Below, one piece after another: positions 61,525-64,000 of a stretch of DNA of 64,000 nucleotides. The first letter of the stretch is position 1, and each line of letters opens with the position of its first letter. The stretch covers positions 30,365 to 94,364 of the forward strand of contig NZ_MUYM01000018.1 in the NCBI RefSeq assembly GCF_002150765.1, written 5' to 3'. The position numbers and the translations under genes are program-made. The notes beneath the pieces were generated by a model. It saw only the letters and a list, made by a program, of their open reading frames with translations. It did no database searches and had not been told where the DNA came from. Source of the stretch: Lentzea kentuckyensis. Lineage in GTDB: Bacteria > Actinomycetota > Actinomycetes > Mycobacteriales > Pseudonocardiaceae.

Positions 61525-62388
61525 ATGACGGTCCCGGAGAACAACCCTGTGGTCCAGCAACGGCGGTTGCGAGCTGAGCTGCGGAAGGCCAGGGATCAGG
61601 CGGGACTCACCCAAGCGAGGGTGGCCGAGGAGATGGATTGGTCCGTTTCGAAGATCATTCGAATAGAGACCGGCGCGGTCGGGCTCTCCATCACGGATCT
61701 GCGGGCGCTGCTGCAGCTCTACGGGGTGGAGGACCAGGCGATCGTCCGCGAACTCGTGGAGGCGGGCAAGGCGAGCCGGCGGCGGGCGTGGTGGGACAGC
61801 TACCGCGATCTTGTGGGTGACGTCGTCGTCAGGTTCATCGGGCTCGAGTCCTCGGCGTCGCTGCTCCGGCAGTACGACAGCGGGGTGCTGCCCGGCCTGT
61901 TGCAGACTCGCGAATACGCGCGCGCGACGCTCCTGCCGTTCAACCAGGACCCAGAGGTGATCGACCAGAAGGTCGCTGTGCGGTTCAAACGCAAGGAGAT
62001 TCTCGATCCGAAATACGGCGCGAAATTCCGCTTCATCCTGGAGGAGACTGTGCTGCGCCGGCTGGTCGGCGGGCGGGAAGTGATGAAGGCGCAGTTAGAG
62101 CATCTGCGGGAACTGCGGAGGCAGGCGAATGTGTTCATCGGCATGATTCCGTTCTCCGCTGGTGTGCACGTAGGGGTCGGACGCGGCCCTTTCGTGGTGC
62201 TCGAGTTTCCCGGTGACGAACAGGACCACGTCGTGGCGGTCGAACACAGCGGGGTCGGCCTGACGTTGCAGGACGACCGAGACCAGGTCAGCGATTATCT
62301 TGAGGCATTCGTCCGGCTGGAGGGCCTGGCGAGTAGCTCGGAGGAGTTGGACGATCTGATCGAGGAGCTGATTCGCGACCTGGTGTGA
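61525..62388 (+). CDS. XRE-family regulator with DUF5753 domain
   Basis: 287 residues. The XRE helix-turn-helix lies at about 14-70 (RKARDQAGLTQARVAEEM). A DUF5753 domain follows (IPFSAGVHVGVGRGPFVVLEF). GGAGGAG precedes the ATG. Such regulators pair with small DUF397 proteins, one of which is encoded 112 bases downstream (BldB/Scr1-type modules in streptomycetes). The divergent neighbour is the GT-B-like gene. The protein probably regulates itself and its partner. Confidence 0.92.
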   Translation: MTVPENNPVVQQRRLRAELRKARDQAGLTQARVAEEMDWSVSKIIRIETGAVGLSITDLRALLQLYGVEDQAIVRELVEAGKASRRRAWWDSYRDLVGDVVVRFIGLESSASLLRQYDSGVLPGLLQTREYARATLLPFNQDPEVIDQKVAVRFKRKEILDPKYGAKFRFILEETVLRRLVGGREVMKAQLEHLRELRRQANVFIGMIPFSAGVHVGVGRGPFVVLEFPGDEQDHVVAVEHSGVGLTLQDDRDQVSDYLEAFVRLEGLASSSEELDDLIEELIRDLV

Positions 62389-62500
62389 ATTCCAGGTCAG
62401 TGGGTCGGAGTAGTACTGATCCCTCTGACGGAGGTAGAGCACTCGCGAATCGCACCGATACGCTTGGTTGCGATCTTGTCGGTTCGGTCGAGGGGGCTCG

Positions 62501-62683
62501 ATGGCAGACGGAAAACAGGTGTGGCGGAAGAGCTCTTACTGCGACCCTATCAACTGCCTTGAGATGACGTTTGTCGGCGACTCGGTGTGGGTACGCGACA
62601 GTTTCGACCGGGATGGACAAATGCTGGCCATGCCGGTCGAAAACTGGACGATTTTTCTGACACACGTCAGGGCGATGCCCTGA
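62501..62683 (+). CDS. DUF397 small protein
   Basis: 60 residues. The KSSYCDPINCLEM segment (normally KSSYS-x-x-x-x-x-CVEV) and the VRDS and F-x-x-x-V motifs define DUF397. The start is ATG 62501 with GAGGGGG upstream; the longer open frame from 62468 adds only unconserved residues. DUF397 proteins act with XRE-DUF5753 regulators as toxin-antitoxin-like or developmental modules. Here the Gly/Asn-rich loop is short and contains two Cys. Confidence 0.88.
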   Translation: MADGKQVWRKSSYCDPINCLEMTFVGDSVWVRDSFDRDGQMLAMPVENWTIFLTHVRAMP

Positions 62684-62689
62684 AACGGG

Positions 62690-63433
62690 TCAGGGGCGCC
62701 GCAGCAGGTAGGTGTCCATGATCCAGCCCTTGCGCGCACGGACTTCCTCACGCACCGCGCGGATCTCGGCGGCCACGTCCCCGACCCGGCCGGAGATCAG
62801 GATCTCGTCCGGCATCCCGAGGTACGCACCCCAGTAGATCAACGTGTCCGGGTCCACGCCCTCGAACGCGTAGGACGCGTCCAGCATCACGGCGACGTCG
62901 TCGACGTCGGAGGGCCAGCCGCCGGACAGCCGGCGGCCCGTCGTGATCTGCACGGGTTTGCCGACCTGGTTCAACGCCACCTGGTGGCCCGCGGTCAACG
63001 CGGCCACCGACGTCACACCTGGGATGACCTCCACGGCGAACTCCGAGCCGCGGGCCCGCAGATCGTCGAGGATCGCCAGCGTCGAGTCGTACAACGACGG
63101 GTCGCCCCACACCAGGAACGCCCCGACCTCGTCCTGGCCCAGTTCGGCCAGCAGACCTTGCACGACGTCCGCGCGGTCGCGGCGCCAGGCGTCGATCGTG
63201 GCCTGGTAGTCGGCGGGGTTGCGGTCGCGGTCGGGGTCGCGGCCCTCGACCCAGCGGTACTGGTGCGTGGCGTGCTCGGCCAGGATCGACGCGCGCAGGT
63301 CGACGAGTTCCTGTTTCACCGAACCCTTGTCCAGCACGAAGAACACGTCGACCGTCCGCAACGCCTTGACGGCCTGCACCGTCAGGTGGTCGGGGTTGCC
63401 CGCGCCGATGCCGATGACCAGGATCTTTCGCAC
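62690..63433 (-). CDS. cobF: precorrin-6A synthase (deacetylating)
   Basis: 247 residues from GTG 63433. A tetrapyrrole methylase fold with the glycine-rich IGIGAGNPDHLTVQA start, the VWGDPSLYDST loop and EVIPGVTSVAAL segment. In the aerobic cobalamin pathway CobF methylates C-1 and releases acetate. The WEG-like RWVEGRDP and ARKGWIMDTYLLRRP tail match CobF rather than CobI/J/M. No other cobalamin gene or cobalamin riboswitch is visible in this window. It converges with the DUF397 gene with 6 bases between the stops. Confidence 0.9.
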   Translation of the reverse strand: MRKILVIGIGAGNPDHLTVQAVKALRTVDVFFVLDKGSVKQELVDLRASILAEHATHQYRWVEGRDPDRDRNPADYQATIDAWRRDRADVVQGLLAELGQDEVGAFLVWGDPSLYDSTLAILDDLRARGSEFAVEVIPGVTSVAALTAGHQVALNQVGKPVQITTGRRLSGGWPSDVDDVAVMLDASYAFEGVDPDTLIYWGAYLGMPDEILISGRVGDVAAEIRAVREEVRARKGWIMDTYLLRRP

Positions 63434-63475
63434 GGCGACACCCTAACGCGAGCGCTGACCACCCTCAGCAGGCGA

Positions 63476-64000
63476 TCAGTGCGCCAGCACGTGCAGAATC
63501 CGCACGGGCTTCTTCGGCGCGCCGTCCCGCAACCCGTCCGGCTGCGGCACCATGCCGACCTCGACGATCCGGTCCAGCGTGTCCATGCCGTAGGTGACGT
63601 GACCCATCACGGTGTACACGGGCTTGATGTTGGCGAACGAGTGCACGATGAAGAACTCGCTGCCGTTCGTGCCCGCTCCCTGGTTCCCGTAGGCGATGGT
63701 GCCGCGCGGGTAGGTCTCCTTGCCGGTGACCTCGTCGGCGAACCGGTAGCCGGGCCCGCCCTCCTCGGCCCGGTAGATGTCACCGCACTGGAGCACGCCG
63801 AGGCGCGTGGTGTCGGTCAGTCGCCAGCACTGGGTCATCGTGTAGAACCAGCTCCGCGCCAGGTGCGCGAAGTTCTCCACGCCGCACGGTGCGTTGGCGC
63901 GGTCGAGGTCCGCGACGACCACGCCGTAGTTGGTCACGATGGTGACCTTCACGGTTCCCCTGGCCGGCACGGTCGCGGGCGGGGGCTGGACGGGCGGGCG
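63476..64000 (-). CDS. peptidyl-prolyl cis-trans isomerase, cyclophilin type (5' part missing)
   Basis: The frame is open to the right edge, with a Pro-rich stretch (PPVQPPPATVPARG) before the domain, so this is a C-terminal part of a longer protein, probably membrane-anchored or secreted. The cyclophilin domain shows ENFAHLAR, NQGAGTNGSEFFI and YTVMGHVTYGMDTLDRI. The FHRxI segment of classical cyclophilins is replaced by TMTQCWRLTDT, as in some bacterial forms. It catalyses prolyl isomerisation in protein folding. Confidence 0.88.
   Translation of the reverse strand, partial: RPPVQPPPATVPARGTVKVTIVTNYGVVVADLDRANAPCGVENFAHLARSWFYTMTQCWRLTDTTRLGVLQCGDIYRAEEGGPGYRFADEVTGKETYPRGTIAYGNQGAGTNGSEFFIVHSFANIKPVYTVMGHVTYGMDTLDRIVEVGMVPQPDGLRDGAPKKPVRILHVLAH

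Overview
The window is high-GC DNA with G/C-rich third codon positions, many GTG starts and actinomycete-typical families: an AfsR/SARP-type regulator, STAND ATPases with TPRs, XRE-DUF5753/DUF397 pairs, DasR-type dre palindromes and DUF6098. It is chromosomal DNA of a filamentous actinomycete. A Pseudonocardiaceae-like genus (Lentzea, Saccharothrix, Amycolatopsis relatives) is my inference, not a demonstrated placement. I see no rRNA, tRNA, CRISPR array or intact insertion sequence. LAYOUT. 1-5.9 kb: flavin-redox genes (partial GNAT, SsuD-like LLM monooxygenase, FAD/NAD(P)-binding protein, flavin reductase, FMN reductase, FAD-binding dehydrogenase). 6-10 kb: cupin, DUF6098 protein, coiled-coil protein, STAND ATPase, small membrane PH-like protein. 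10.2-13.9 kb: large secreted subtilase facing a lipoprotein that resembles the subtilase's own propeptide. 13.9-18 kb: MFS transporter and SARP-NB-ARC-TPR regulator. 18-24 kb: 2029-aa secreted RHS/YD-repeat protein with two PA14-like regions and a C-terminal HExxH domain. 24-25.3 kb: MscS channel. 25.6-34.5 kb (minus strand): a probable operon of OmpR-type response regulator, histidine kinase, DUF4173-like membrane protein, Pls/PosA-type single-module NRPS and a translationally coupled M1 aminopeptidase. 34.6-37.7 kb: RecD2-like helicase, alpha/beta hydrolase and a 37-codon small ORF. 37.8-44.1 kb: secreted hydrolases (M14 carboxypeptidase, three tandem serine hydrolases, GH18 chitinase with two dre sites). 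44.2-49.8 kb: decayed DUF5753 relic, HAD-like protein, zinc-ribbon STAND-LuxR regulator, response regulator, AlkA glycosylase. 49.7-52.8 kb: Ser/Thr kinase and HTH-DNA methylase, divergent from a PP2C phosphatase. 52.9-57.2 kb: tripeptidyl aminopeptidase with a LuxR-type regulator, then an SDR with a divergent TetR regulator. 57.5-62.7 kb: STAND-TPR protein, GT-B-like protein, XRE/DUF397 pair. 62.7-64 kb: CobF and a partial cyclophilin. HOW GENES WORK TOGETHER. The window is rich in exported degradative enzymes and in signalling. The most coherent system is the Pls-type locus. Its adenylation-domain pocket reads close to a known lysine code and its C-terminal half carries three hexapeptide-type domains between membrane segments, so an epsilon-poly-lysine-like homopolymer is the best prediction. 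The coupled M1 peptidase would be a self-protection or turnover enzyme, and the two-component system a likely controller. The other candidates for new biology are the stand-alone propeptide-like lipoprotein beside the subtilase, and the kinase/methylase/phosphatase locus.
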